A DNA stretch of 61,508 nt from a bacterium (GTDB lineage: Bacteria; Sysuimicrobiota; Sysuimicrobiia; Sysuimicrobiales; Segetimicrobiaceae). The notes below the pieces were generated by a model. It was not told where the DNA came from. It saw only the letters and a program-made list of their open reading frames with translations, and did no database searches. The stretch spans positions 1-61,508 of the forward strand of contig DATGHU010000010.1 of assembly GCA_035307765.1 (NCBI GenBank), read 5' to 3'. Shown here in pieces: positions 9,167 to 18,278 of the stretch; within the stretch, counting starts at the first letter, position 1, and the number at the start of each line of letters is the position of its first letter. Made by a program: the position numbers and the translations under genes.

Positions 9167-10159
9167 TCAGGCGGATCCCCCCGGAACCGTGGGGTTCGGC
9201 GCGCCAAGTTCGCGCCGAACGACGTCGAGCGTGCGATCGACGGCCGCAGTCAGCCCCTCCTTGATGGTGAATCCCGCCGCCGCCGCATGGCCCCCACCGC
9301 CGAACGCCTCGGCGATGACGTTGGCCCGGACCCCGCCTTGGGCGCGGAGGCTGACGTGAATGCCTTCGGGCTCCTCTTTGAAGAGAACGGCCACCTGCGT
9401 CCCCCGAGTCGCTCTGATCGCCCCGACGATCCCCTCCGACTCGTCCATCGTCGCCCCGGCTTCCTTCAGCATGGCTTGGGTGACCGTGGTCCAGACCACC
9501 CGGCCGGCCTCACAGACGGTGAGGCGGCTGAGCGCCATCCCCGCGAGGCGCAGCGCCCCCTCGGAGCGGTTCTCGTAGACCTGCGTGTACACCGCCGTGG
9601 GACTGGCTCCCGCGGCCACCAACTCCGCGGCGATCTGGAAACTTCGCGGGGTCACGCTGGCATGGTGAAAACTGCCGGTGTCCGTGAGCAGCGCGGTGAG
9701 CAGGCACGTGGCGGTATCGGCGTCGAGCTCGGCGTGCAGCGCTTTGACGATCGGCAGCACCACTTCCGCGACCGCCGCCGCCTCGGTATCCAGCAGCACG
9801 AGGTCCCCGTAGCCGCTGTTGCTCACGTGATGATCGATGTTGACCCACACGGGGACGCCGGCCGCGCGTGCCACCAGCCCGCCGGCCCGCTCCGGGGAGC
9901 TGCACTCCATGAACACGACGGCGTCGAAGCTCTCGCCAGCCGGGATCTCGGCGACCACCCGCTCGCTCCCGGGGAGGAATTGATACATCGTCGGCACACC
10001 GTCCGCACTCCCGACGACGGCCCGCTGTCCACGGGCCGCCAGGGCTCGGGCGAGCGCCAGCGTGGACCCCAAGCAGTCGCCATCCGGCGCGACGTGATTG
10101 AGGAGCAGGACGTTACGCCGACTTTGAAGGGCTTCCGCGATCCGACCGACCGGATGCAT
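9167..10159 (-). CDS. nrnA: DHH-family phosphoesterase, NrnA/nanoRNase type
   Basis: A 330-aa DHH-DHHA1 protein. The motifs are NHVAPDGDCLGS (H22, D26, D28), a central aspartate, NIDHHVSN, and the DHHA1 glycine motif FGGGGHAAAAGF. Members in this operon position degrade short oligoribonucleotides and/or pAp (NrnA). The ATG at 10159 overlaps the end of rbfA by 47 bases; it is the natural start because the first helix (GRIAEALQSRRNVLLL) follows at once. An upstream in-frame start would add a low-complexity basic stretch. A role in cyclic dinucleotide turnover (pApA, pGpG) is possible for the family. Confidence 0.88.
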   Translation of the reverse strand: MHPVGRIAEALQSRRNVLLLNHVAPDGDCLGSTLALARALAARGQRAVVGSADGVPTMYQFLPGSERVVAEIPAGESFDAVVFMECSSPERAGGLVARAAGVPVWVNIDHHVSNSGYGDLVLLDTEAAAVAEVVLPIVKALHAELDADTATCLLTALLTDTGSFHHASVTPRSFQIAAELVAAGASPTAVYTQVYENRSEGALRLAGMALSRLTVCEAGRVVWTTVTQAMLKEAGATMDESEGIVGAIRATRGTQVAVLFKEEPEGIHVSLRAQGGVRANVIAEAFGGGGHAAAAGFTIKEGLTAAVDRTLDVVRRELGAPNPTVPGGSA

Positions 10160-10517
10160 CCCCGGATCCCTCGCCTTCCGTCTCCGCCACCTGGCGCAAC
10201 AGGCGCTGGATGCGCACACCGCGCTCGATCGACTCGTCGAGCCTAAACGACACTGCGGGCATGTGCCGGAGGCGAATCCGCCGCCCCAGCTCTTTCCGGA
10301 TGAACCCGTGGGCGTTGGCGAGGCCGGCCATCGTTTTGGCTTTCGCCTCCGCGTCTCCCAAAATGCTGACGAATACCCTGGCGTGCCGCAGATCCTGGCT
10401 CAGCTCGACGTCCAGGACGGAGACAAACCCGATCCGGGGATCCTTCATCTCGCGTTGGAGAATCGTGCTGATCTCCTCCTTGAACAGTTCACGAAGCCTG
10501 GCGATGCGCACGCTCAT
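10113..10517 (-). CDS. rbfA: 30S ribosome-binding factor A
   Basis: RbfA is a KH-like protein needed for late maturation of the 30S subunit. The 134-aa product has IARLRELFKEEISTILQRE, MKDPRIGFVSVLDVELSQDL and ARVFVSILG, which cover the family core. The C-terminal 25 residues are polar and rich in Gly/Ser, and their coding sequence overlaps the nrnA start. It follows the DUF503 gene with a 91-base gap in which I see no other gene. Confidence 0.95.
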   Translation of the reverse strand: MSVRIARLRELFKEEISTILQREMKDPRIGFVSVLDVELSQDLRHARVFVSILGDAEAKAKTMAGLANAHGFIRKELGRRIRLRHMPAVSFRLDESIERGVRIQRLLRQVAETEGEGSGDASGRSDRGSPSKSA

Positions 10518-10608
10518 GCTTGGGCCTCCCTCCCGGCGGGCTCCTCCGTCGCACCTCCACCCCGAGCGCGAAGCGGCGGCGCGGGAGAGATGGACGTGGG
10601 GAAGGCGA

Positions 10609-10890
10609 TCACCGCATCTCCACCGCGTAATCGAGCACCACGAGATCGGTGTGCCGCTCGATCGCGCTGGCGACGTGGGCGAGAACCTCGTCGGCGTGGC
10701 GGGCGGTCGTGCTGATGTACGCCACCGCAAGCCCGGCGCGCCGCCAGGAGTCCTGGTGCGACACCTCGGCGGCGGCAACGCGAAACCGATGGTGCAATCG
10801 GTCCAAAAGCGATTTCACGATCCGCCGCTTGTCTTTGATGCTCTGCGTCCCCGGAAGGCTACACTCGACCCGCAGCAACCCGACCACCAT
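10609..10890 (-). CDS. DUF503 family protein (YlxP-like)
   Basis: A 93-aa protein of the DUF503/YlxP family, a small alpha-beta protein encoded between infB and rbfA in many Gram-positive and deep-branching bacteria. Signature parts are SLKDKR-type SIKDKRRIVKSLLDRL and the AAAEVSHQDSWRRAGLAVAYIS core. The molecular function is not established; the fixed position suggests a role in ribosome assembly or initiation. A GGAGA-type ribosome site lies 8 bases before the ATG. Confidence 0.9.
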   Translation of the reverse strand: MVVGLLRVECSLPGTQSIKDKRRIVKSLLDRLHHRFRVAAAEVSHQDSWRRAGLAVAYISTTARHADEVLAHVASAIERHTDLVVLDYAVEMR

Positions 10891-10946
10891 GGTCTGTCTC
10901 CTGTTCCCCTAGGGGGGCACCGTCCCCGGGGTGGTCTCGCCAGCCG

Positions 10947-13523
10947 TCAGGCCGGCTTCACCTCCATGGCGAATGCCTCGATCGTGTCGCCTTCCTTGAT
11001 GTCGTTGTAGCGTTCGAGGCCGATTCCGCACTCGAACCCTTCGACCACCTCGCGGACATCGTCCTTGAAGCGCCGCAACGATCCGATCACCCCTTCGTGA
11101 ACGACGGCGCCATCCCGGATCAGGCGGGCCTTGGCGCCCCGCACGATCTTCCCGCTGGTCACGTAGCAGCCCGCGATCGTCCCGATCCGGCTGATCGAAT
11201 AGACTTTGCGCACTTCCACCCGCCCCAAGATGACCTCAGCCATCTCCGGAGCCAGCAAGCCCGTCGAGAGCTTCTTGACGTCGTCGAGCACCTCGTAGAT
11301 CACGCGGTAGAGGCGGACATCGACCCCCTGGGTCTCGGCCAGACGTCTGACCGGCGGTTCCGGGCGGACGTTGAAGCCGATCACGCGGGCGAAGCTCGCC
11401 GCCGCAAGCATGACGTCAGACTCGGTCACGTTCCCCACGCCCGCGTGCAGGATCGTGATGATGACTTCCCGGCTGGTGAGACGCTCCAAAGCCGGAACCA
11501 GGGCTTCCACCGATCCCTGGACATCGCCCTTCACGATGAGGCGCAACTCTTTACTTTCCGTCACCGCCCCCGTCTCTTTGGAGATCTCCTCGACGCTGAC
11601 CTGGCGCACCCTGGCCTGTTCGGTGGCCCGCCGGCGCTCGCTCCGCTCCTCGGCCACGGCCTTCGCGATCCGCTCGTTGGAAACGACTTCCACGAGATCC
11701 CCGGCCTGGGGGACATCGCTGAGCCCGATCGCTTCGACCGGTACACTCGGTCCGGCCGCTTGGATGCGCGCGCCCTTGTCATCGGTCATCGCCCGGATCC
11801 GCCCGTACGTCTCCCCGACCACCGCGGCGTCCCCGACCCGCAGGGTACCGTCCTGCACCAAGATCGTGGCGACCGGCCCCCGTCCCTTGTCGAGGCGGGC
11901 TTCGATCACCGTGGCGCGTGCCGCCTTGTCGGGGGTGGCCCGAAGGTCGCGCAGCTCCGCGACGAGGAGGATCATCTCGAGCAGGGCGTCGAGCCCGGTG
12001 CCCTGCCGCGCGGAGACCGGCACGGTGATGGTATCACCGCCCCACTCCTCCGGGACGAGACCGAGATCGGCCAGCTGCTGCTTGACGCGATCGGGATTGA
12101 TCTGCGCCAGGTCGATCTTGTTCACCGCGACAATGATCGGAACCCGCGCGGCCTTGGCGTGGTTGATCGCCTCGATCGTCTGCGGCATCACCCCGTCATC
12201 GGCCGCCACCACGAGCACGGCGATGTCGGTCACGTGCGCGCCGCGCGCCCGCAGAGCCGTGAACGCTTCGTGGCCGGGGGTGTCGAGGAAGGTGATCGGT
12301 TTGCCCGCGGCCTCGACGGTGTACGCGCCGATGTGCTGCGTGATGCCGCCGTACTCTTGCGAGGCCACGCTGGTCTTCCGGATGGCGTCGAGGAGGCTGG
12401 TCTTCCCGTGGTCGACGTGGCCCATCACCGTCACGACGGGCGGCCGGAGGTCCCGACCCTTCTCCGCCGGCGTCGCGCTCGGCACTTCCAAGGTGGGGGC
12501 GAGATCGGTCACCTGAGCGACCTCACGCGCCCTGGCCGCAAAGTTGAACATCCCCATGACTTTGCCGGCGATCTCCAGCGGGATCATATGGTTGATCCCG
12601 GCCATCACCCCCGCTTCGACCAGCCGCTTCACCACCTCGCCCGGTGGCACGCCCATCCGAACCGCCAGCTCGCCAACCTGGATCGGGCCGTCGAGTTCAA
12701 GGTAGCGCACGGGCTGCGGAGCGGCAGTGGCGGCGGGGGGCGGGGGCTCCGGAGCCACGCGTGGCACCTCCACCGGTCTCACCGCCTCCGGCTTCGCCGG
12801 TTCTCGCTTCGGTGGTTCGACGGCGGGCGTCTCGGGTGAAAGGCGCGGCATCGCCGTGCCCTCGCCGACTTGAGGTTCGTATCGAGGGACCTTGCGGACG
12901 TCGGCGAATCGAACGGTAGGCTTGTCCTTGGTCGGCGCCGAAGGCGCCGCCGCGGCCTGGGCGCCGGCGGGGCCGGCCGCCGCCGCCGGATGCTCCCTGA
13001 CCCCCCTCTCCGGGTGCACCGGCTTCGTGTCGAGGGAGGTCCTCTTCGCGTCGGGCTTGACCTCGACCGTCTTCTTGGCGGCGAGGCGGTCGGCAGGCTT
13101 CGCGGGGCTCTTCACCGGGCCTTTTTCGCTGGGGGTCGGCGCCGCGGAAGGCTTCCCCGGAGCAGCCGGCGGGTGCGCCGGAGTCGCGGGAGCCGGCGTC
13201 GCCTCAACTCGGGGAGCGCGGATCACCCGCACGCCTCTGATCTCGGATCCATAACTCGCCTGAAGGAAGGCACTCTGGCGTACCTTCTCCGCGTCCACCG
13301 CCGTGGCCGTGCCGCGGACCTCGTGCGCCTGCGCCCCCGCCGATGTGCCGGCGGAACCTGGCTGAGATTCCCGTCCTCCGGCATGAGCTTTGCGGAGGTG
13401 TTCGACGACCGAGTCGTCGAGCACACTCATGTGGTTGCGGACCGGGACCTTCAGAGCCTCCAGCTTGGCGATGAGTTCCTTGCTGGTCAGCCCCAGTTCC
13501 CGGGCGAGTTCATGAACCTTCAC
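10947..13523 (-). CDS. infB: translation initiation factor IF-2
   Basis: The GTPase that brings fMet-tRNA to the 30S subunit. The 858-aa protein has an IF2-N domain at residues 1-50 ([21 protein letters not shown] begins it), then about 220 residues rich in Ala, Pro and Lys, a second N-terminal helical domain (275-330), and the G domain with GHVDHGKT at 368-375, DTPGH and NKID. Domains II-IV end at the C-terminus with the fMet-tRNA-binding C2 region. The long Pro/Ala linker between the two N-terminal domains is typical of high-GC organisms. It starts 17 bases after ylxR and is followed by DUF503. Confidence 0.97.
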   Translation of the reverse strand: MKVHELARELGLTSKELIAKLEALKVPVRNHMSVLDDSVVEHLRKAHAGGRESQPGSAGTSAGAQAHEVRGTATAVDAEKVRQSAFLQASYGSEIRGVRVIRAPRVEATPAPATPAHPPAAPGKPSAAPTPSEKGPVKSPAKPADRLAAKKTVEVKPDAKRTSLDTKPVHPERGVREHPAAAAGPAGAQAAAAPSAPTKDKPTVRFADVRKVPRYEPQVGEGTAMPRLSPETPAVEPPKREPAKPEAVRPVEVPRVAPEPPPPAATAAPQPVRYLELDGPIQVGELAVRMGVPPGEVVKRLVEAGVMAGINHMIPLEIAGKVMGMFNFAARAREVAQVTDLAPTLEVPSATPAEKGRDLRPPVVTVMGHVDHGKTSLLDAIRKTSVASQEYGGITQHIGAYTVEAAGKPITFLDTPGHEAFTALRARGAHVTDIAVLVVAADDGVMPQTIEAINHAKAARVPIIVAVNKIDLAQINPDRVKQQLADLGLVPEEWGGDTITVPVSARQGTGLDALLEMILLVAELRDLRATPDKAARATVIEARLDKGRGPVATILVQDGTLRVGDAAVVGETYGRIRAMTDDKGARIQAAGPSVPVEAIGLSDVPQAGDLVEVVSNERIAKAVAEERSERRRATEQARVRQVSVEEISKETGAVTESKELRLIVKGDVQGSVEALVPALERLTSREVIITILHAGVGNVTESDVMLAAASFARVIGFNVRPEPPVRRLAETQGVDVRLYRVIYEVLDDVKKLSTGLLAPEMAEVILGRVEVRKVYSISRIGTIAGCYVTSGKIVRGAKARLIRDGAVVHEGVIGSLRRFKDDVREVVEGFECGIGLERYNDIKEGDTIEAFAMEVKPA

Positions 13524-13540
13524 GATACCCCTCCATGCGC

Positions 13541-13903
13541 CTAGGGCGCTCCCGGCTTCCGCGCGGGCTTCTCGTCGAACAGCTCCGCGGCTTTGGCCAG
13601 GGGGATCCGGTGCACCACAGGGGGGCGCGGGGTTGCCGGCCGCTGCGATGCCCCACGCAACCCCTGTGCCACCTCAGCGGGAATCTCGCGCTCGAGCATG
13701 CGTGCGAGTTTCCCTCCACGCACGGCGAGCTCGATGCAGGACGCCGCCGGGCACACGTACGCCCCGCGGCCGGACAACTTCCCCGTCGGATCGACCCGCA
13801 CGTCACCCGACACGGTCCGAACGACGCGCACGAGATCCCGTTTCGTGCGCACTTGGCCGCAGGCCACACACTGGCGCTCCGGGAGCCGTCGTACCTTCGC
13901 CAT
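13541..13903 (-). CDS. ylxR: YlxR (RnpM) family RNA-binding protein
   Basis: A 120-aa DUF448/YlxR protein. The core is RQCVACGQVRTKRDLVRVVR followed by GKLSGRGAYVCP and SCIELAV, which form the conserved fold with the GRGAY/VC motif. The two cysteine pairs (CVAC and later CP..SC) look like a possible metal site. In Bacillus subtilis the homologue (RnpM) binds the RNase P RNA. The ATG at 13903 lies 4 bases after the nusA stop; the last 30 residues extend beyond the usual domain. Confidence 0.93.
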   Translation of the reverse strand: MAKVRRLPERQCVACGQVRTKRDLVRVVRTVSGDVRVDPTGKLSGRGAYVCPAASCIELAVRGGKLARMLEREIPAEVAQGLRGASQRPATPRPPVVHRIPLAKAAELFDEKPARKPGAP

Positions 13904-13907
13904 CTGC

Positions 13908-15128
13908 TCACTCCGCGACCGTCTTCTCCTCGACCCGGGCGATGTTCTCCACCACCGGTCCGTCCCCGACGGCGGGGGTCTCTTCCACCGGCACGGGCGT
14001 CTCCGCCGCCGGGATGGCGACCCCATCGTCGGCCGCGGCCGGTTCCTCCTCCGGGGGGAGGTCCGCAAAGATCTTCCGGGCCTCAAGCTCCTTGATTTGC
14101 GATTCGCTCTTGATATCGATCCGCCACCCGGTCAGCTTTGCGGCCAGCCGTGCGTTCTGGCCTTCCTTGCCGATGGCCAACGACAACTGGTTATCCGGCA
14201 CGATCACCAGGGCCGTCTTCGTCTCCTCGCTGATCTCGACCCGGATCACCTTCGCCGGGCTGAGCGCGCTCGCCACAAAGAGCGCCGAGTCGCTGGCCCA
14301 CGGGACGATGTCGATCTTTTCCCCGCGCAGTTCGTCCACGATCGACTGCACCCGGGATCCTTTCGGCCCCACGCACGACCCGACCGCGTCGACGTTTCGG
14401 TCACGGGAAATCACCGCCACCTTACTCCGCGCACCTGCCTCGCGGGCGATCGCCCTGATCTCGACGATGCCCTCGTAGATCTCGGGCACCTCGATCTCGA
14501 ACAACCGCTTCAGCAGCCCGGGATGGGTGCGCGAGACGACGATCTGCGGTCCCCGGTTCCCCTGCTTCACCTCGACCACGTAGGCCTTCACGCGGTCGTT
14601 TTGCCGGTACCCTTCCCGCGGCACCTGCTCGGTCGGAGGGAGCACGGCCTCGATCCGGCCGAGGTCCATGTAGACGTTCCGCCGCTCCACGCGTTGGACC
14701 GTGCCGGTGACGATGTCACCCTCCCGATCGCGGAACTCCTTGTACACCATGTCGCGCTCGGCTTCACGAATGCGCTGAACGATCACCTGCTTCGCGGTCT
14801 GCGCGGCGATCCGGCCGAAATCCTTGGGGGTCACTTCCACCTCAACGGTGTCGCCCACCTGAATCTCGGAATCCCACCCCCGCGCCTCGGATATGGGAAT
14901 CTCGGTAGTCGGGTCGGCCACCGTGTCGACGATCGTCCGGACGCTGAAGACGTGCTGCTCACCCGTTTCGCGGTCCAACTCGATCCGAATGTTTTGGGCA
15001 GCGGACCCAAAGTTCTTCTTATACGCCGACAGCAGGGCGGCCTCGATCGCCTCGATGAGGACGTCCTTGCTGAGGCTCTTTTCCTCTTCCAATTGTTTGA
15101 TCGCCTTGATGAGCTCAGTGTTATTCAC
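13908..15128 (-). CDS. nusA: transcription termination/antitermination factor NusA
   Basis: NusA binds RNA polymerase and nascent RNA and controls pausing and termination. The 406-aa protein has the N-terminal polymerase-binding domain (MNNTELIKAIKQLEEEK; ALLSAYKKNFG), an S1 domain near residues 130-205 and two KH domains (DAVGSCVGPKGSRVQ; NQLSLAIGKEGQNARLAAKLTG). The tail from about residue 350 is acidic and rich in Pro and Glu, with no extra AR repeats, as in Gram-positive NusA. It starts 7 bases downstream of rimP. Confidence 0.97.
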   Translation of the reverse strand: MNNTELIKAIKQLEEEKSLSKDVLIEAIEAALLSAYKKNFGSAAQNIRIELDRETGEQHVFSVRTIVDTVADPTTEIPISEARGWDSEIQVGDTVEVEVTPKDFGRIAAQTAKQVIVQRIREAERDMVYKEFRDREGDIVTGTVQRVERRNVYMDLGRIEAVLPPTEQVPREGYRQNDRVKAYVVEVKQGNRGPQIVVSRTHPGLLKRLFEIEVPEIYEGIVEIRAIAREAGARSKVAVISRDRNVDAVGSCVGPKGSRVQSIVDELRGEKIDIVPWASDSALFVASALSPAKVIRVEISEETKTALVIVPDNQLSLAIGKEGQNARLAAKLTGWRIDIKSESQIKELEARKIFADLPPEEEPAAADDGVAIPAAETPVPVEETPAVGDGPVVENIARVEEKTVAE

Positions 15129-15135
15129 TCACCAC

Positions 15136-15744
15136 TCACCCCCAGCGCTCCGGATGCCCCTTCGCCGGCCCACCCCGCTCACCTTCGGGAGCGCCCTCCC
15201 CTTGCGCGCTTCCCCCCGAAGCCGTTCGGGAGGGCGAGGCGGAGGCCGCCCTGGATCGCCTGAAGTCTTCACGCAAATCCGACATCTCCACAACGAGCTT
15301 CGCCTGCGCGATCTCCTCTTCCGCCAGGCGGATCTCCCTCCCGTCCTCCAGTAGGAGCGAGACGCGCCCGTCGACGAGGCCAAGCAATCGTCCACGAAAC
15401 CGCCGTTGCCCGTCGTGGGGGACGACCGTCGTCACCGCCGCTGTCCGACCCGAAAACCGCACAAAATCGGGCAGCCGGCGGAGCGGCCGGTCGAGGCCCG
15501 GCGACGCCACTTCCAGTGTATAGGAATGCGCGAGCAGATCGTACAGATCCAACTCCCGGCTGAGCGCCTCGCTCAACCGGGCACAGTCCTCCACGCCCGC
15601 GCGGCCGTCTCGGTCAACGAGCACCCTCAAGATCTGATGTCCTCCGCCGCCGACCCATTCCACGTCGACCAACTCCAAACCCATACGGGCCGCGATAGGT
15701 CCGGCGAGCACCGCCACCTGCTCGGCTACCTCGTGACGCTTCAT
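15136..15744 (-). CDS. rimP: ribosome maturation factor RimP
   Basis: RimP helps assemble the 30S subunit. The 202-aa product has the N-terminal alpha-beta domain (MGLELVDVEWVGGGGHQILRV, ending before RDGRAGVEDC), the central EVASPGLDRPL motif and the C-terminal SH3-like domain. The last 40 residues are a polar, Gly/Ser/Arg-rich extension not usual for the family. The ATG at 15744 is preferred to an upstream frame because GGGGAG lies about 7 bases before it and the domain begins there. It is the first gene of the operon that reaches ribF. Confidence 0.94.
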   Translation of the reverse strand: MKRHEVAEQVAVLAGPIAARMGLELVDVEWVGGGGHQILRVLVDRDGRAGVEDCARLSEALSRELDLYDLLAHSYTLEVASPGLDRPLRRLPDFVRFSGRTAAVTTVVPHDGQRRFRGRLLGLVDGRVSLLLEDGREIRLAEEEIAQAKLVVEMSDLREDFRRSRAASASPSRTASGGSAQGEGAPEGERGGPAKGHPERWG

Positions 15745-15798
15745 CCAAAAACTCCCCACAAACGTGCGCCCCAGCCTTCGGCGCCTCCAAGAACGAGA

Positions 15799-15819
15799 GA
15801 GTGGGTAGCGCACCCACTC
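15799..15819 (-). promoter_or_regulatory. perfect hairpin in the rimP leader
   Basis: An 8-bp perfect inverted repeat, GAGTGGGT and ACCCACTC, with a 5-base loop. It lies within the roughly 118-base leader between the rimP promoter and the rimP start. No poly-T follows, so it is not a terminator. It may be a structured leader element or a protein-binding site; function unknown. Confidence 0.5.
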
Positions 15820-15868
15820 CCCTGAAAGCGTCAAGATTGGGGCACGGGACCTAACTGAAACCGTCTGT

Positions 15869-15898
15869 AGTATAGCATACGCCGAACGCCGATGACAA
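15869..15898 (-). promoter_or_regulatory. sigma-70 promoter for rimP-nusA-infB operon
   Basis: The minus strand reads TTGTCA (15893-15898), an 18-base spacer, and TATACT (15869-15874) preceded by TGC, which makes an extended -10 (TGNTATACT). Transcription would start near 15862, giving a leader of about 118 bases before rimP. Confidence 0.75.
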
Positions 15899-16058
15899 GG
15901 CGCCTGGGGGGCCTCGCGTGGGTGCCGGAAATATCGCCTCCTCGCCCAACCCCGCCGTTCGCTGTCGTATACTGAGGGGCGGCCGCGGGCGCTGGCGGGA
16001 CAACCGAGCGTCCGGGGCGAATCCTGCGAAATACTTCGAGACCAAGAGGGGGCGGATA

Positions 16059-16352
16059 ATGCGGATGCTGATGCGCGTCACGATGCAAGTGGAGCAGGCG
16101 AACAAAGCGTTCAAAGACGGGACCCTTCAGAAAACGATGCAGTCGTCGCTGGAAGCGCTCAAGCCTGAGGCGGCCTACTTCGGCGCGATCGATGGGGCCC
16201 GCACCGGCCTCATTTTCTTCGACCTGAAGGATGTGAGCGACCTGCCTCGGATCGCGGAACCGTTTTTCCATAACTTCAACGCTACCGTCGAATTCTGCCC
16301 CGTCATGAATGGGGACGATCTGAGGGCGGGTATGGGGAAAGTGCAGCTGTAG
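16059..16352 (+). CDS. conserved-looking 97-aa protein of unknown function
   Basis: I do not recognise a named family. The protein is 97 aa, begins MRMLMRVTMQVEQANKAF, has alternating strands and helices (SSLEALKPEAAYFGAIDGAR, LIFFDLKDVSDLPRIAEPF, ATVEFCPVMNGDDL), and resembles small ferredoxin-like dimeric alpha-beta proteins. There is no signal peptide or membrane segment. A GAGGGGG ribosome site lies just before the ATG, and a TATACT box at 15968-15973 without a good -35 may drive it. It is transcribed away from rimP and precedes a thioesterase gene by about 185 bases. No catalytic residues can be named. Confidence 0.75.
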   Translation: MRMLMRVTMQVEQANKAFKDGTLQKTMQSSLEALKPEAAYFGAIDGARTGLIFFDLKDVSDLPRIAEPFFHNFNATVEFCPVMNGDDLRAGMGKVQL

Positions 16353-16536
16353 CCCGCGCTCACGCCGCCCCGAGCAGGGTGTCGCCCCGCCGATCACCCG
16401 CGACGCGCCTTGGCACAGATGCCGTCCCCCCGGCGAGGGCAGACGGTGACCCTCCGGGGTCGATCATCTCCGGCGGGCCCGAGGCCGGGGGGGCCGACGG
16501 CACGCGCGGGTGTGGCGAAGGACGGCAGGGGTGACG

Positions 16537-17001
16537 ATGAAGCCGACGCCGCAACAGATCGCCGAAGCCGCCCGCGATGCGATGTGGACGCAGGACAGGG
16601 CCAGCCGCACCCTTGGCATGGCGGTGGTCGAGATCGGTCCGGGCCACGCCATGCTGCGCATGGCGGTGCGGCCGGAGATGTGCAACGGGCATCTCATCTG
16701 TCACGGTGGGATGATCTTCGCGCTCGCCGATTCGGCGTTCGCCTTCGCCTGCAACTCTTACAACACGGTCACGGTGGCGAACAACTGCGCGATCACGTTC
16801 ACCGCCGCCGCGCACGTGGGCGATGTCCTGACGGCCGAGGCGGTTGAGCGGCACCGCAGCGGAAGGTCCGGGGTGTACGACGTGACCGTCACCGACCAGA
16901 GCAGAAGATTAGTCGCCGTCTTCCGCGGCCACTCCACCCAGATCAGGGGCGAACTGGTGTCGGGGCTGACACCAAACGCCCCAGACACCGGCGCGTCTTG
17001 A
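16537..17001 (+). CDS. paaI: PaaI-type hotdog thioesterase
   Basis: A 154-aa hotdog-fold acyl-CoA thioesterase of the PaaI group, which hydrolyses (hydroxy)phenylacetyl-CoA and related thioesters in phenylacetate breakdown. The active-site stretch is NGHLICHGGMIFALADSAFAF, in which the HGG and the acidic residue of LAD are characteristic. The ATG at 16537 has AGGGG 8 bases upstream; a GTG two codons earlier is possible. No other paa catabolic genes are present in the window; a PaaX-type regulator is at the far end (60078), 43 kb away. The identity of the fold is firm, the substrate inferred from the family. Confidence 0.85.
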   Translation: MKPTPQQIAEAARDAMWTQDRASRTLGMAVVEIGPGHAMLRMAVRPEMCNGHLICHGGMIFALADSAFAFACNSYNTVTVANNCAITFTAAAHVGDVLTAEAVERHRSGRSGVYDVTVTDQSRRLVAVFRGHSTQIRGELVSGLTPNAPDTGAS

Positions 17002-17061
17002 GTTGAGACGTCACTGAGCATTGGGGGGTGGTGCGAGGGCAACCGCCCCGCTCGGGCACCG

Positions 17062-17084
17062 GGACCGTCCTGCTCCGACGGTCC
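17062..17084. terminator. hairpin between convergent genes
   Basis: An 8-bp perfect inverted repeat (GGACCGTC and GACGGTCC, 7-base loop) lies between the thioesterase gene and the convergent amidohydrolase gene. There is no T-run on either side, so a role as a weak or factor-assisted terminator is only inferred from its place. Confidence 0.35.
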
Positions 17085-17111
17085 GAAGCCACCCCACCGC
17101 CGGCGAGACGC

Positions 17112-18278
17112 TCAGGGAGCATCCCCCGCGATCGCCGCGACGGCAACGAGACGCCCCCCCCGCACCGTGGTCACGGGCTCCAGGCCGACCGAGGCGAGCT
17201 CGGTGTGCCCGCTGGCGTCGCTGTATTCAACCGGACCTTCACGGAGCCGGAAGACCGTCACGTCCGCGCACGCCCCGGGACGGAGCGTCCCGATCTCCCC
17301 TTCCCATCCAATGGCGCTGGCGGGCCCGAGGGTCGTCGCCGCGACAACGTCGCGCAGGCTCATGCCCAGGTGGAGAAATTTGGCCATGGTGGTGGCCAGA
17401 TCGCGAACCGGATGACGGAGGTTGAGCTCGTGGAGGTCGGTACTGATCGAATGCAGCGGCAGCCCGGCCGCCATGGCCAGCCGCGCGGTCGCGAAGGAAA
17501 AGCTCGAGAGGCCGTGGCCGATGTCGAACCGCACCCCGCGATCCGCCGCCGCCCGCACCGCCCGGATCGGGCGGCCCACGCGATCCAGGATCGAGCCGGG
17601 CCCTTTCCCGTGCCAGCAGTGGGTCACGATGTCCCCTTCCTCCAGATGATCCAGCACCTCGTCGATCACCGGAGGCCCCAGTCCGAGGTGGCACATCACC
17701 CGAGTACCGGAGAGCCTCGCCGCTTGGACCGCCAGCTCAACCGGCGTGATATCCATCACGCCGCAGTGGAGGTAGCTCGCCAACACCTTCACCCCGACGA
17801 CTTCCCCGGGATGTCCCTCCACCGTGGCCACCGTCTGCGCCTGATCGAAGTGCTCCCACGCCCCGTGCACCGGGGACACCGTCAACCCCGGGAGCGAGAC
17901 GTTGACGAAGGCCATCACCCGCGTCGCGGCGCGTTGGATGACGTAGGTCGAGAACGCGTCGTAGTTCCAGGCCCCGCATGAACCCGTGTCCACGACCGTG
18001 GTGACGCCCTTCGCCACACCCGCGTCGCGGTCGGGGTCGAGGCTTCCCCGGGTCAGCCGGTGCGCGACGTGGGCGTGCAGGTCGATCCACCCGGGGGAGA
18101 CGAAACGTTGGGAGGCGTCCACGACCGTGCGGGACGCGCCCGGGACGTGCCCGACCGCGACGATCCGGTCCCCGCGGATCACGACGTCCGCGGGCCCGTT
18201 GAGATCCTGCGCCGGATCGATGACCCACCCTCCGCGGATCGCCAGGTCGTAGGGCTCCGCCGGGGCGGGCGTGGTCAT
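17112..18278 (-). CDS. amidohydrolase/deacetylase family metallohydrolase
   Basis: A 388-aa cytoplasmic amidohydrolase of the EF_0837/AHA_3915 deacetylase type (dihydroorotase-like). Metal ligands visible in order: the HxH of DLHAHVAH, a lysine in VGVKVLASY that would be carboxylated, histidines in CHLGLGPP and THCWHG, and the aspartate in [11 protein letters not shown]. Known relatives deacetylate N-acyl amino acids or act on similar amides; the substrate here is unknown. Its ATG overlaps the asnS stop (ATGA), so the two are co-translated. The N-terminal beta-sandwich ([16 protein letters not shown]) and C-terminal strands complete the fold. Confidence 0.82.
   Translation of the reverse strand: MTTPAPAEPYDLAIRGGWVIDPAQDLNGPADVVIRGDRIVAVGHVPGASRTVVDASQRFVSPGWIDLHAHVAHRLTRGSLDPDRDAGVAKGVTTVVDTGSCGAWNYDAFSTYVIQRAATRVMAFVNVSLPGLTVSPVHGAWEHFDQAQTVATVEGHPGEVVGVKVLASYLHCGVMDITPVELAVQAARLSGTRVMCHLGLGPPVIDEVLDHLEEGDIVTHCWHGKGPGSILDRVGRPIRAVRAAADRGVRFDIGHGLSSFSFATARLAMAAGLPLHSISTDLHELNLRHPVRDLATTMAKFLHLGMSLRDVVAATTLGPASAIGWEGEIGTLRPGACADVTVFRLREGPVEYSDASGHTELASVGLEPVTTVRGGRLVAVAAIAGDAP

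Noticed and set aside
10518-10608. A small gene between DUF503 and rbfA
   Set aside because: The gap of 91 bases has no start with a ribosome site and no coding bias.
17062-17084. A strong rho-independent terminator
   Set aside because: The hairpin is perfect but has no T-run on either side, so I list it only as a weak candidate.
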